Shown here in pieces: positions 38,055-47,516 of a DNA stretch of 64,000 bases. The notes under the pieces are model-generated. The model did no database searches and was not told the DNA's origin. It saw nothing but the letters and a program-made list of their open reading frames with translations. The position numbers were made by a program, and so were the translations under genes. Source of the DNA: Corynebacterium canis (GTDB lineage: Bacteria > Actinomycetota > Actinomycetes > Mycobacteriales > Mycobacteriaceae); assembly GCF_030408595.1 (NCBI RefSeq), contig NZ_CP047080.1, forward strand, positions 2,967,670 to 3,031,669. The letters run 5' to 3'. Numbering within the stretch: the stretch's first letter is position 1; each line of letters starts with the position of its first letter.

Positions 38055-38633
38055 TTACGGCCCCGTCGCACCCAAGGTCGGTCCCGCGAGTTTCGTGGCC
38101 AGATTCAGCGAATCAAGCAGTGTGGGGCCGACATCTAGCTTGATAAACAACAACACCGTTAGCGCCACGCACGCGTACACCGCCGCCTGCCGGAGCCACC
38201 GCTGCGCGCGGCGCATCAGGACCACCGCCGCTTGGGCGCCGAGCGCCGCACCAACCGTGTTGGCGATCAGGTCCCCGGTATCCGAATACCCGATCCGAAA
38301 CATGTACTGCAGGGTCTCCAGCAAAAAACTGAACCCAAACCCGGCGAAGGATACTTGCCGCACAACATCTTTGCGGAAATAAAGCAGCGCGAACAGCAGG
38401 CCAAATGGAAAAAACAAGCTGAGGTTTCCCACCAGGTTCACTATGGGCGCGAACCAGGTACTCGCGGTGATAAAGTCCGCAAAGGGGATGAGTTCAAGGG
38501 ATCGCCTCTGGTGCGCGCCGGTGCTCCACAGGCCGCCGATGGTGAACCATGTTTTCCCGAGCGTGAGAAACAGCATGGCGAGCACATAGAAGGTTAACGC
38601 TGAGCGCAAAAACCTTAAGTTTTGTCGAGGCAT
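38055..38633 (-). CDS. VanZ-like membrane protein
   Basis: 192 residues with about five hydrophobic helices and the VanZ-family signature around GFSFLLETLQYMFRIGYSDT, followed by DLIANTVGAALGA. VanZ homologues are of uncertain function; one in enterococci gives low-level teicoplanin resistance. The protein could have a role in the cell envelope. It is on the same strand as the DUF2752 gene upstream (40 nt gap). Confidence 0.87.
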   Translation of the reverse strand: MPRQNLRFLRSALTFYVLAMLFLTLGKTWFTIGGLWSTGAHQRRSLELIPFADFITASTWFAPIVNLVGNLSLFFPFGLLFALLYFRKDVVRQVSFAGFGFSFLLETLQYMFRIGYSDTGDLIANTVGAALGAQAAVVLMRRAQRWLRQAAVYACVALTVLLFIKLDVGPTLLDSLNLATKLAGPTLGATGP

Positions 38634-38673
38634 ATCGGCTATGCTAATCAGCCGGTGATAGGAAGCCCAAAAC

Positions 38674-39099
38674 CTAAACTTGGAGTGAGGCGAACGGTTC
38701 CCAGGGCAACAACCGCACCACGAACCACACCGTGATCACGACCCCCACCGCGATCGACGAATACCGCCAGTCATTCCACTTGGGGATCCGCTTCCCCAGG
38801 GTAGTGGCGAACCAGGAAAGCCAACTCCACCCCACCAGGATCAACGCGAGGAAACCCACCGCGTTGTAGTGCACCGCCGCAGGAATATCCAGGTGACACA
38901 GCGAATAGATCATGCGGGCGGTGCCGCAGCCCGGGCAATTGATCCCCAGCAGCGCCTTGGTTGGGCACAGCGGCGTCGGGCCGCCCGGCGTCGTTGGATC
39001 CGCCAATGTCAGCAAAAAACACCCACACATCGCTCCCGCCGCCACCGCCAGCGGAGCTGCCGGTGACTGATGGGTGCATGTATGAGTGTGAGTTTGCAT
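38674..39099 (-). CDS. DUF2752 membrane protein
   Basis: 141 residues. A His/Thr-rich N terminus (MQTHTHTCTHQ) precedes three hydrophobic helices, and the DUF2752 hallmark CPTKALLGINCPGCGTAR sits at about 44-61. The Cys pattern may bind metal or form a disulfide at the membrane. Two dispanin-type genes lie upstream on the same strand, an association common for DUF2752 in actinobacteria and Bacteroidetes. Function is unknown. Confidence 0.87.
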   Translation of the reverse strand: MQTHTHTCTHQSPAAPLAVAAGAMCGCFLLTLADPTTPGGPTPLCPTKALLGINCPGCGTARMIYSLCHLDIPAAVHYNAVGFLALILVGWSWLSWFATTLGKRIPKWNDWRYSSIAVGVVITVWFVVRLLPWEPFASLQV

Positions 39100-39126
39100 A
39101 GTGCTTAATTTAACGCATGGTCCGCG

Positions 39127-39423
39127 TTATCCCGCATTCACGGAACCTGCAACGAAGACGCTCAGGATCAGGTACAGGACGAGGCCCACGACACCGCAGA
39201 CCGCGGAGATAATGGCAAACTTCTTAGCGCTTTCAGAAGCCTGCGCCGCTTCCACAACCTGCCCCTGTCCCCACAACTTGTCTACCTGCAGCGACTGATA
39301 GATCGCGTAAGCGCCGATCGGGAGGCAGCAAAAGAGGGTGGAGAGGATCGTTAGAATTAGGTAGTTTTCCGGCTTTTGGCCACCAGCGTTAGATGCTGGC
39401 TCGCTAGCAAACGGGTTCGTCAT
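39127..39423 (-). CDS. CD225/dispanin family membrane protein (copy 1)
   Basis: 98 residues: a Pro/Asn-rich N terminus, a first helix with the dispanin-type double Cys (STLFCCLPIGAYAIYQS), a conserved loop (QVDKLWGQG), and a second helix near the C terminus. Bacterial dispanins are uncharacterised; the fold resembles interferon-induced transmembrane proteins that alter membranes. It is a clear paralogue of the gene at 39776-40129. The start follows an AAGGAG site preceded by a strong hairpin. Confidence 0.87.
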   Translation of the reverse strand: MTNPFASEPASNAGGQKPENYLILTILSTLFCCLPIGAYAIYQSLQVDKLWGQGQVVEAAQASESAKKFAIISAVCGVVGLVLYLILSVFVAGSVNAG

Positions 39424-39435
39424 ATGAACTCCTTA

Positions 39436-39470
39436 GTCGAATCGATTGTTTTACACAAAAACGATTCGAC
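39436..39470 (-). promoter_or_regulatory. Leader hairpin abutting the dispanin 1 ribosome-binding site
   Basis: Perfect arms GTCGAATCG / CGATTCGAC flank an inner GTTTT-TGTGT-AAAAC stem with a 3-nt bulge, so nearly the whole 35 nt can fold. On the minus strand the stem ends 2-3 nt before AAGGAG. It is well placed to control translation or mRNA stability. Confidence 0.5.
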
Positions 39471-39734
39471 CATATCAACATCGCTTCTGGCCGCTCAAGT
39501 AATACACCTTTTGCAAGCACCTTTTCTACCCCTTTATTGGGGTATTCACAGCATCGGTAATGCTCGCAATTAAGTTTTATTACCTCCCCAAAGCTTAAAT
39601 TTTAAGACCCGACTCAGCTCGCCGGATCCGCGCGGCCAAAATCGACACATAGCAAAGGCGACACCGGACGCCCAGAAATGATTTTCAAAAGCGATTTGTC
39701 AAATGTGTCCTAGGCCATACGGGGAAAACAACAA

Positions 39735-39759
39735 TGGCCGCGTCGACGTCACGCGGCCA
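39735..39759 (-). terminator. Terminator after dispanin copy 2
   Basis: A 9-bp perfect stem TGGCCGCGT / ACGCGGCCA with a 7-nt loop, about 17 nt past the stop codon, is followed on the minus strand by TTGTTGTTTTCC. This is a convincing factor-independent terminator. Confidence 0.8.
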
Positions 39760-39775
39760 AGTGCTGTGAGAGGCA

Positions 39776-40129
39776 TCAGTACGTGGAGGTACCGCCTGCC
39801 CCTGAAATGATGGCAACCAACACAAATACGAAGTACAGGACAGCAAGCACGCCCGTGCTCGCCGCGCTAGCGATAGCAAATAGTTTTGCTTTGCGAGCGC
39901 TCTCCGCCGCTTCAGCGGGCAGACCCATCTCCCAATTCTTATCCACCTGCATGGAGAAGTAGATACCAATAGCCCCAAGCGGAAGGCAGCACATAATGGT
40001 CGTCAGGATTGTCCAGAGCAGGTAATTCTCCGGCTTCATCGGAGCACCGCCCGGATAACCGCCGTAGCCTTGGTTGTTGTACTGCGGCTGCTGCGCGTTT
40101 GGGTCATACGGGTTATACGGATCTGTCAT
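39776..40129 (-). CDS. CD225/dispanin family membrane protein (copy 2)
   Basis: 117 residues with a Tyr/Pro/Gln/Gly-rich N terminus (~35 residues), then two helices: WTILTTIMCCLPLGAIGIYF with the CC pair, and a C-terminal helix ending with a short Gly/Ser tail. The loop QVDKNWEMGLPAEAAESARK closely parallels copy 1, showing gene duplication. It has its own strong terminator, so it is probably transcribed separately from copy 1. Function is unknown. Confidence 0.87.
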   Translation of the reverse strand: MTDPYNPYDPNAQQPQYNNQGYGGYPGGAPMKPENYLLWTILTTIMCCLPLGAIGIYFSMQVDKNWEMGLPAEAAESARKAKLFAIASAASTGVLAVLYFVFVLVAIISGAGGTSTY

Positions 40130-40285
40130 TCAAAGCTCCCTAGGTATTGTCGGCAAAGCTAGGTATCACACTATCGGATCGCCCTAAGTATTTTAAAGGG
40201 GCACTTCCGAGGAAATACTCAGAGTGTACTTAAGCTGCAGCTGAAGCGCATTGTTTTCTTTCCGAGTGTGTACCAAGTCACCTCG

Positions 40286-43129
40286 CTATTTCACCACAAG
40301 GTTCACCATGCGGCCGGGAACAACAATGTGCTTCACCAATGTCTTACCAGCCACATGCCCGGCAACGTTTTCATCGGAAAGCGCCGCTGCGACCACGTCA
40401 TCGTTCGTCGCATTCACGGCCACATTGATGCGTCCGCGCACCTTGCCGTTGACCTGGACGGGCAGCTCAATGCTGTCATCGACCAACCATCGCTGCTCAA
40501 AGGACGGGAACGGCTGGTACGCCAACGAATCCGCATTGCCCAGGCGCGACCAGATTTCCTCCGCGATATGCGGGGCCACCGGGGCAACCATCAGGACCAG
40601 CGGCACCACGGCGTCACGCGGGGCTCCCTGCGGGTACGTCTTGGTCAGGTAATTCACGTACTCGATGAGCTTGGCCACCACGGTGTTCATGCGAAGATTC
40701 TCATAGTCTTCGCGCACACCTGCGATTGTGCGGTGCAGGGCCTTATTGTCGGCGTCGTTGAGCGAGGCGTCGATAAGCGCAAGTTCACCCGTGTTTTCAT
40801 CGACGGCCAACCGCCAAAGCCGCTGCAAGAAACGCTGCGCGCCGACAACGTCCTTGGTGGCCCACGGGCGTGAGGTGTCCAACGGGCCCATCGACATTTC
40901 ATACACGCGGAGGGTGTCAGCGCCGTAGTTATCGCAAATTTCGTCGGGGGAGACGGAGTTCTTCAGCGACTTGCCCATCTTGCCGTACTCTTGTGCGACT
41001 TCCTCGCCGTTGTAGAAGAACTTGCCGTCCTTTTCTTCCACCTCGGCGGCCGGCACGTACACCCCGCGGGCGTCGGTGTAGGCGAAGGCCTGGATGTATC
41101 CCTGGTTAAACAGGCGACGGTAGGGTTCGAACGAGCTTACGTAGCCAAGGTCGAATAGCACCTTGTGCCAGAAGCGCGAGTACAGCAGGTGCAAGACCGC
41201 GTGCTCGACGCCACCGACATACAGGTCCACGCCGCCACAATCGCCATCGAACTGAGGGCCGGTCCAATAGCGCTCATTTTCGAGGTCGCAGAACGCGTCA
41301 TTGTTCGCCGGGTCGATATACCGCAGCTGGTACCAGGAAGAACCCGCCCACTGCGGCATTACGTTCGTATCGCGGCGGTACTTCCGCGGGCCGTCTCCGA
41401 GATCCAGCACAACCTCCACCCAGTCACGCGCCTTCGCCAGCGGCGGGTGAGGTTCGGAATCCGCATCGTCCGGGTCGAAGGATACCGGCTTGTAATCCTC
41501 CACCTCCGGCAATTCGATGGGGAGCATCGATGCAGGTAGCGCGTGCGCAATGCCGTCCTCGTCATACACGATGGGGAAGGGCTCACCCCAGTAACGCTGC
41601 CGCGCGAAAAGCCAGTCGCGCAGCTTGTATTGGATCTTTTCGCGCCCGACACCGTGCTGGGCGAGCCACGCGATCGTGGCCGCGATCGCCTCGTCCTTAG
41701 CCATGCCATTGATATCCAAACCGAAATCATTGGCGGAATTCACGCCGGTGCCGGATTCCACAAAGGCGGCCTCGGCGACATTTCCACCCGCGACCACTTC
41801 AATGATCGGAAGCCCAAACACCGTAGCGAATTCATAGTCGCGCTCATCGTGGGCGGGCACGGCCATAATGGCGCCGGTACCGTAGCCGGTCAGCACATAA
41901 TCCGCGATAAACACGGGGATTTCCGCGCCATTGACGGGGTTGACGGCGTACGCACCGAGGAATACGCCCGTCTTTTCCTTATTCTCTTGGCGTTCCAGGT
42001 CGGATTTCGCCGCGATGTCCGCGCGATACCGTGCCACGGCTTCCGCAGGCGTGTTCGCACCATACGTCCACCGCGTATCGACGCCGTCGTAGTTACCGCT
42101 GCCGCCGGCCACCAGGGCGTCGACAAGCTCATGCTCGGGGGCGAGGACCATATACGTGGCGCCGAACAGGGTATCGGGTCGGGTCGTAAACACGGTGATC
42201 GGGTAACCCTGGCAGCGGAACTCCACCTCGGCACCCCGGGAGCGCCCAATCCAGTTGCGCTGCATGGAACGCACCTTATCGGGCCAGTCGAGCTTGTCTA
42301 GGTCATCGATCAAACGATCGGCGTACGCGGTAATGCGCATCATCCACTGGGACAGCTTCTTACGGAACACCGGGTAGTTGCCGCGCTCGGACTTGCCGTC
42401 CGAAGTCACTTCCTCATTGGCCAGCACCGTACCCAAGCCGGGGCACCAGTTCACCGTTGAGTTCGAACGATAAACGAGGCGGTAGGAATCAATAACCTGG
42501 GCCTGCTGCACGTGGTCAAGCTCGTTGAAATCCGCCGCGCCAAACTCTGCGGGGACGGGGCGCTCGCCGGACTTCAGCAACGGAATCAATTCCGCGATCG
42601 GGCGGGCCTTGTTTTGCTCGGTATCAAACCAAGCGTTGAAGATCTGCAGGAAAATCCATTGCGTCCAGCGGTAATAGTCGGTGTCCGTTGTGGCCACGGC
42701 GCGACGCTTATCGTGGCCCAGGCCCAGGCGATTGAGCTGGCGTTCCATATTGTCAATGGATTCCTGCGTTTTAATGCGCGGGTGGGTGCCGGTTTGGATC
42801 GCGTATTGCTCGGCGGGCAACCCGAACGCATCGTAGCCGAGGGTGTGCAGCACGTTTTTGCCCAGCATGCGGTTGAAACGCGCGAAGGTATCGGTGGCTA
42901 TATAGCCCAATGGGTGACCCACGTGCAGTCCCGCCCCCGATGGAAACGGAAACATATCCTGAACAAACAGCTTGTCCTGCGGCAACGGTTCCTCAGTGGC
43001 CAGCGCACCAACCGGGTTCGGGGCATGGAACGTGCCCCTGTCCCGCCAATAGTGCTGCCAGTGCCGTTCAATAGTGCCGGCCAACTGAGGGGAATAACGA
43101 AACGCAGGTGACTCACTCGGATTGTTCAT
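40286..43129 (-). CDS. leuS: Leucyl-tRNA synthetase
   Basis: 947 residues, full length for a bacterial LeuRS. The HIGH-type motif is in [12 protein letters not shown] (~residues 69-80), the CP1 editing insertion occupies the middle ([21 protein letters not shown] is its hallmark), and the KMSKS-type motif is [11 protein letters not shown]. Typical C-terminal anticodon-binding and tRNA-contact domains follow. It charges tRNA-Leu in the cytoplasm. It is a single gene; no T-box leader is evident in the 37 nt to the next gene upstream. Confidence 0.98.
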   Translation of the reverse strand: MNNPSESPAFRYSPQLAGTIERHWQHYWRDRGTFHAPNPVGALATEEPLPQDKLFVQDMFPFPSGAGLHVGHPLGYIATDTFARFNRMLGKNVLHTLGYDAFGLPAEQYAIQTGTHPRIKTQESIDNMERQLNRLGLGHDKRRAVATTDTDYYRWTQWIFLQIFNAWFDTEQNKARPIAELIPLLKSGERPVPAEFGAADFNELDHVQQAQVIDSYRLVYRSNSTVNWCPGLGTVLANEEVTSDGKSERGNYPVFRKKLSQWMMRITAYADRLIDDLDKLDWPDKVRSMQRNWIGRSRGAEVEFRCQGYPITVFTTRPDTLFGATYMVLAPEHELVDALVAGGSGNYDGVDTRWTYGANTPAEAVARYRADIAAKSDLERQENKEKTGVFLGAYAVNPVNGAEIPVFIADYVLTGYGTGAIMAVPAHDERDYEFATVFGLPIIEVVAGGNVAEAAFVESGTGVNSANDFGLDINGMAKDEAIAATIAWLAQHGVGREKIQYKLRDWLFARQRYWGEPFPIVYDEDGIAHALPASMLPIELPEVEDYKPVSFDPDDADSEPHPPLAKARDWVEVVLDLGDGPRKYRRDTNVMPQWAGSSWYQLRYIDPANNDAFCDLENERYWTGPQFDGDCGGVDLYVGGVEHAVLHLLYSRFWHKVLFDLGYVSSFEPYRRLFNQGYIQAFAYTDARGVYVPAAEVEEKDGKFFYNGEEVAQEYGKMGKSLKNSVSPDEICDNYGADTLRVYEMSMGPLDTSRPWATKDVVGAQRFLQRLWRLAVDENTGELALIDASLNDADNKALHRTIAGVREDYENLRMNTVVAKLIEYVNYLTKTYPQGAPRDAVVPLVLMVAPVAPHIAEEIWSRLGNADSLAYQPFPSFEQRWLVDDSIELPVQVNGKVRGRINVAVNATNDDVVAAALSDENVAGHVAGKTLVKHIVVPGRMVNLVVK

Positions 43130-43166
43130 GCAGAACAGTGTAATCCGTTGGATTCACAGCTTTAGA

Positions 43167-44417
43167 TTAGGTACCTTCGGAAGCCCGCACGTCCGCTGCA
43201 ATGAATTCCAAACCGTCGCTGTCTTCTTCTTGGGCCACGCGGTCGATGTGGCCCTTGGCCAGCTTATTAATCACGAGCGAAATCGCACCGTCACCGGTCA
43301 CGTTGCACGCGGTACCGAAGGAGTCGATGGCGATATAGGCGGCGATCATCAGCGCCACCTGGTCGGTATCAAAGCCCAGCATGGATCCCAACAGACCCAC
43401 CGCCGCCATGATCGCACCGCCTGGCACGCCGGGGGCGGCGATCATGGTAATGCCCAGCATCAGGATAAAGCCGATTGCCTTCCCCGTGGATACTTCAATG
43501 CCCGCCATATAGACGATGGCGAACGCGAACAGGCCGATCTTCAGCATCGAACCCGCAAGGTGAATGGTTGCGCACAATGGCACGGTAAACCCGGCAACGC
43601 CCGGTGCCACGCCGTTTCGCTTCACGCACTCATAGGTCACGGGGATCGTTGCGGCGGAAGAAGAGGTACCCAGCGCCGTAGCGTAGGCGGGCATCATGCG
43701 CATCAAGCACGTAATGGGGTTTCGGCCGGAGACGGCACCCGCGACAACGAATTGCACGAGCAATAGCAAAACGGTCAGGACAATCGCCAGCACCAGCACC
43801 TTTACAAATTGCTGCAGCACGATCATCAGGTTGCCGTTCATGCCCATGGACAGGAACACACCGAAGATAAACACCGGCAGCAGCGGGATCACAAACTTAG
43901 AAATCACCCGCATGATCACGCGCTCTAGGTCACGCAGCCCGGCATACATGGTGTCGCTCTTTACGGCCGTCATGCCGACGCCGATGCAGAAGGCCAGCAA
44001 TAGCGCGGTGAGCACGCCCATCGGTGGCGGCATCTCAATGGTGAAGTAGGATTCCAGCGCGCCTTTCTCAATATCCACGCTCTTCATCACCGTTTCGCCT
44101 GCGAGCAGGCTGGGGTAGATGAACAGTGCGGCACCGTACGCCACAAACCCGGCAAAGATGGTCGATGCGTAGGCGACTGCGGTGGTGATGGCCAACCACT
44201 TTCCTGCGCCCTTGCCGATTCCTGCGATGGCTGGCGTGATCAACGAAAAGATCAGCACGGGGATAAAGAAACCAAGGAAGTTTCCAAACAACCCGTTAAA
44301 GGTTACGAACACGCGAGCGAGTTCCGCTGGGAAAAACAAGCTGCATACGATACCTAAGATGATCGCCACAATGATCCGGAACAGCAAGGATTGCGCTGCC
44401 ACTCTTAGTAGGTCCAT
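43167..44417 (-). CDS. Dicarboxylate/amino acid:cation symporter (DAACS family)
   Basis: 416 residues with 8 helices and two re-entrant hairpins. Hallmarks are the Ser-rich first hairpin ALGTSSSAATIPVTYEC and the TM8-type sequence DSFGTACNVTGDGAI. These transporters bring in glutamate, aspartate, serine/threonine or C4-dicarboxylates with Na+ or H+. The exact substrate is not set by these motifs. It lies 37 nt upstream of leuS on the same strand; the opposite-strand SdpI-like gene begins about 130 nt upstream of its start. Confidence 0.93.
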   Translation of the reverse strand: MDLLRVAAQSLLFRIIVAIILGIVCSLFFPAELARVFVTFNGLFGNFLGFFIPVLIFSLITPAIAGIGKGAGKWLAITTAVAYASTIFAGFVAYGAALFIYPSLLAGETVMKSVDIEKGALESYFTIEMPPPMGVLTALLLAFCIGVGMTAVKSDTMYAGLRDLERVIMRVISKFVIPLLPVFIFGVFLSMGMNGNLMIVLQQFVKVLVLAIVLTVLLLLVQFVVAGAVSGRNPITCLMRMMPAYATALGTSSSAATIPVTYECVKRNGVAPGVAGFTVPLCATIHLAGSMLKIGLFAFAIVYMAGIEVSTGKAIGFILMLGITMIAAPGVPGGAIMAAVGLLGSMLGFDTDQVALMIAAYIAIDSFGTACNVTGDGAISLVINKLAKGHIDRVAQEEDSDGLEFIAADVRASEGT

Positions 44418-44543
44418 GAGTACTCCATAGTGTCCAATTTTTCTTCACACTGGTTCACTGGGAGACGTTACTGCACGCACCTCACCGGCAGATTCATTGA
44501 GGTGGATTTCACGCCAGCCCGGAATGCTGGATTCTTGGGCCCG

Positions 44544-45047
44544 ATGACTACACTGACAGCTATGATCGTGTTTGCTGTGTTGCTGCTGGTGCTCGCTGTT
44601 TTTACCACCGTGGTCGGGGTGCTGGCATGGCGGATGAAGCTGCCCGGCAACAGCGTGATCGGCATTCGCGTTCCGGAAGTGCGGAAATCAAAGGAGTACT
44701 GGGATACCGCGCACAGCATCGCTGGCCCCCTCTGGACCCTCGCCGGAATCACACTTATGTTCGGGGGATTCTTAGCCTTTAGCGCCACCGGCTGGATGTG
44801 GCTGCTTGTCGTGGTCACCGTCGCCGCGTGGCTGGTGTTTTTGGGCATGGGCGCGGGCATGGCGGCACACACTGTTGCTTTGATGGATGCCCGCGGGTGC
44901 TGTTCCGAAAAACCTGCGGAAGACCCGGCGTCGGATTGCGGGGTTTCGGGAGGTTGCGGTTCGTGCTCATTGAATGGTGCGTGCGAGGGCGGCGTGCAGA
45001 TTGACCTTGATGCGGCTCGTCGTGCGGCCGCGGCGTCGGACGAGTAA
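44544..45047 (+). CDS. SdpI-family membrane protein with Cys-rich tail
   Basis: Start set at 44544 (MTTLTAMIVFAVLLL), giving 167 residues; ATG at 44562 is an alternative, and upstream codons are not membrane-like. A SdpI signature (MKLPGNSVIGIRVPEVRKSKEYWDTAH, residues ~32-58) lies between helices, with two more helices after it. The last ~55 residues are hydrophilic and carry seven cysteines (RGCCSEK, DCGVSGGCGSCSLNGAC). SdpI-type proteins include immunity proteins and uncharacterised envelope proteins. It lies 3 nt before the Nudix gene. Confidence 0.82.
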   Translation: MTTLTAMIVFAVLLLVLAVFTTVVGVLAWRMKLPGNSVIGIRVPEVRKSKEYWDTAHSIAGPLWTLAGITLMFGGFLAFSATGWMWLLVVVTVAAWLVFLGMGAGMAAHTVALMDARGCCSEKPAEDPASDCGVSGGCGSCSLNGACEGGVQIDLDAARRAAAASDE

Positions 45048-45050
45048 CGC

Positions 45051-45518
45051 ATGGCCACGCCGGAGTTTATTGTGCGTCTCCGCGAGCGCATTGGCCACGA
45101 TGAATTGTGGCTGCCGGGCGTGACGGGCGTGGTGATTGAGGGGGATAGGGTGCTGCTCGTGCAGCGTAACGATAATTTTCAGTGGACGCCGATTACCGGC
45201 ATTTGCGACCCCGCCGAACAGCCCGACGCCGCGATCCGCCGCGAATGCACGGAGGAAACCGGCGTAACGGTGCGCGTCGAGCGGTTATTGTGGGTGCGCG
45301 CCGTCGGCCCATTAACCTATCCGAACGGCGACCGCGCTTCCTACATGGATACCGCATTCCGCTGTTCACCGGTGCAGGGCGAGGCGCACATCGCCGACGA
45401 TGAAAATGCCAACGTTGCATGGTTTCCGCTCACCGCCCTGCCGCCGATGCAGCAACGGTTCCGCGACGTGATCGCCCATGCGCTTATCGACGCCGCAGCT
45501 GGCTGGGGTGTTGGTTAG
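45051..45518 (+). CDS. Nudix hydrolase
   Basis: 155 residues with a Nudix box GICDPAEQPDAAIRRECTEE, then TG (about residues 46-67): GX5EX7REXXEEXG with Glu ligands intact. The beta-grasp core begins GVTGVVIEGDRVLLVQR. Such enzymes cleave nucleoside diphosphates linked to another moiety; specificity is unknown. It follows the SdpI-like gene by 3 nt, so it is co-transcribed, and its 3' end overlaps the convergent HNH gene by 4 bp. Confidence 0.92.
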   Translation: MATPEFIVRLRERIGHDELWLPGVTGVVIEGDRVLLVQRNDNFQWTPITGICDPAEQPDAAIRRECTEETGVTVRVERLLWVRAVGPLTYPNGDRASYMDTAFRCSPVQGEAHIADDENANVAWFPLTALPPMQQRFRDVIAHALIDAAAGWGVG

Positions 45519-47092
45519 CTGCGGCGTTGGCGTTTGCGCGGTGTGTTGGTTCGCCGGTGGTGTTTGGCTTGGCGGGCGCGTTTCTGCAGTTTCGCCAGTT
45601 GGCAGGGTGGTTTGGCCCATGATGGCCTGGGTGGTACGTAGTCTGTGGGTGGTTCTTGGGGCCATTGATCATCCGGTGGGGGTTCGGGGTGTGGGGCTTC
45701 GGGTAGGGGCGGCAATTCGGTGGGGATATTGGCAACCAGCCGGTGGCGGGCGAGGTAGCGGGCGCGTTGCCGGTTGCGGTAATTGATTAAGGTGGTGCCC
45801 CACCGGCCGAAATCCTCCCGGATCGGCGGCTGCTGGTAGTCCGCATCGGTTTTCGTCGGCTGGCCATGGCGGGTGGTAATCCCTGCGGGGCAGCCCACCA
45901 CATGGCCGGCAAGCACCCCCTGCGGAATCGTGGTAATCGTCGCACCCGTGGCAAACCGCCACGTGACATTGCCATAAGCATCGGTGGAAGCGGTGGCATG
46001 CCGGTCGGTTTTGAAATTATGGTGATGCCGACACAAACACTGCAGATTCGACGCGGTGGTCCACCCACCGACCTCATGGTTGATCACATGATCAATGTCA
46101 CAAAAGGTAGCGTCCATGGTGCAGTCCGGGAACCGGCAGGTGCCATCCCGGCCCATGATCAACAAGCGTTGCTCCTCGGTGGGATCATGCGCAGCCCGCA
46201 ACACCTCAGCCACATCGCCAATATTGGTGTAGGCAATATCCCGGCCGCTAATCCGCCTGCGTTGGGCCCCGGTGAGTAATCCCACCCCATGCACCCGCTC
46301 CGGGATCACCTTCGTGGCCTCGGTAAGGGTACCAAGCCCAAACAGGTGGACAGTACACCCAGCATCCCGCTGCTCCCCACTACCGCAAATACGATTGGTA
46401 ATGATCTCATCTTCCCGCAGGTTTAATTTTTTCGCCCCAGCTTGAAGGCGCTGTTTAATCTCATGGGCTTCATCACTAGGTAGGGTCACATTGAGCACAC
46501 TGACCCCAGCATGCGGGCTTTCCCACAATTCCACCCCACACATCGCCGTAATCCGGGCGGCCATCGCCTCCTCGGTTAACGCCTCCTCCGGCGGGGTTTC
46601 CTCCACAATGTGTAACCGGATCAGGGTATCGCGCAGCACCTGCCGGATCCGCCGCGTACTCGGCAACGGCTGATTCGCCCTGGTTGGGGTAAACAACCCC
46701 ACCAGCACAGTATCGATATCACGCCACACATACCCCGGGGCATCCAAGGACACCGTCACCAAGGCAAACCAAATCGTCCGCAACCGCTCATAATTCAAAT
46801 AATTGTGCTCCAGCGCGTGCGCCTTCAACCCGGGAAGCCGCTCATGCAGCAGGAAACACCCACCCACAATGTTATACATCCGCGCTTCAGAATACGTGCC
46901 ACTATGCACCGCGAATTCCTTCACCAACGCGCGGATATTCAACCGGTGCACATCCAACCCAAAGGTCGCCAACAACCAATTATGTAAAAACACCCGATTG
47001 GCCTCCAACTCGGCAGCACCAATGAAATTCTGCGGATCATCCACCACAAACCCCACCACCGAATCCACCGGATCCACCTGTTGTGTCGTCAT
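45515..47092 (-). CDS. HNH endonuclease-domain protein of the 13E12/DUF222 family
   Basis: 525 residues. The N-terminal ~330 residues fit the DUF222/13E12-repeat family. The HNH nuclease motif follows: CRFPDCTMDATFCDIDHVINHEVGG...NLQCLCRHHHNFKTDRH (approximately residues 325-370), including the zinc Cys pairs, the D-H dyad and Asn/His residues. The C-terminal ~110 residues are Pro/Arg/Gln-rich and basic. These genes are frequent and multi-copy in corynebacteria and mycobacteria; they are often thought mobile, but their function is unproven. Catalytic residues look intact. Confidence 0.9.
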   Translation of the reverse strand: MTTQQVDPVDSVVGFVVDDPQNFIGAAELEANRVFLHNWLLATFGLDVHRLNIRALVKEFAVHSGTYSEARMYNIVGGCFLLHERLPGLKAHALEHNYLNYERLRTIWFALVTVSLDAPGYVWRDIDTVLVGLFTPTRANQPLPSTRRIRQVLRDTLIRLHIVEETPPEEALTEEAMAARITAMCGVELWESPHAGVSVLNVTLPSDEAHEIKQRLQAGAKKLNLREDEIITNRICGSGEQRDAGCTVHLFGLGTLTEATKVIPERVHGVGLLTGAQRRRISGRDIAYTNIGDVAEVLRAAHDPTEEQRLLIMGRDGTCRFPDCTMDATFCDIDHVINHEVGGWTTASNLQCLCRHHHNFKTDRHATASTDAYGNVTWRFATGATITTIPQGVLAGHVVGCPAGITTRHGQPTKTDADYQQPPIREDFGRWGTTLINYRNRQRARYLARHRLVANIPTELPPLPEAPHPEPPPDDQWPQEPPTDYVPPRPSWAKPPCQLAKLQKRARQAKHHRRTNTPRKRQRRS

Positions 47093-47516
47093 CGCCCCGC
47101 GTCACCTCCCGAAACCCTTCCCGAACATCTATGTACTGTATAGCCCTCATTCTACCCAGCGAGCACACCCGCTACCAGGGTCGCAACCACGCACAACACC
47201 TTGAACACAACCGGAACACCACCCCCACCACACCCCTCCTGAACAGGCAAAACAACACCCAGACCCGCGGTGGGCAACACAACCCTTGCCCACACCCAGA
47301 CCATGGTGTAGCACACCCACCACACCCACCAGCATCCGCCACACGCCCCCAGGCGCACCAACAGCGCACTAGGGACCAAAAACCATCAAACAACACACTG
47401 AAGCCCACAGCAGAAAACACTATGAGCTTGACCACAAACCCAAATACACCAGCAGGGGTGAATGAAACCACCCCCACCAGCGACAACCTCAACGAGATCC
47501 AGCGCTAAGTCTACCC
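47093..47516. other. A/C-rich intergenic region
   Basis: 424 nt between the HNH gene and the AbiEi-like gene. The plus strand is strongly A/C-rich with many CCACC and CAACA repeats (GT-rich on the minus strand). Overlapping frames here are low in complexity and have no recognisable domain. The toxin partner expected next to an AbiEi antitoxin is not found here. Confidence 0.5.

Larger units (their letters stand above)
39424..39775. other. AT-rich intergenic region between the two dispanin genes
   Basis: 352 nt that are markedly more AT-rich than the surroundings. It holds the 5' leader hairpin of dispanin copy 1 (39436-39470), a TACCCC-TTTATT-GGGGTA hairpin (39527-39544), and the terminator of dispanin copy 2 (39735-39759). 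No coding sequence is supported. Confidence 0.6.

Noticed and set aside
47083..47508. 141-codon plus-strand frame
   Set aside because: Low-complexity Thr/Asn/His/Pro translation from an A/C-rich spacer, without ribosome-binding site or domain.
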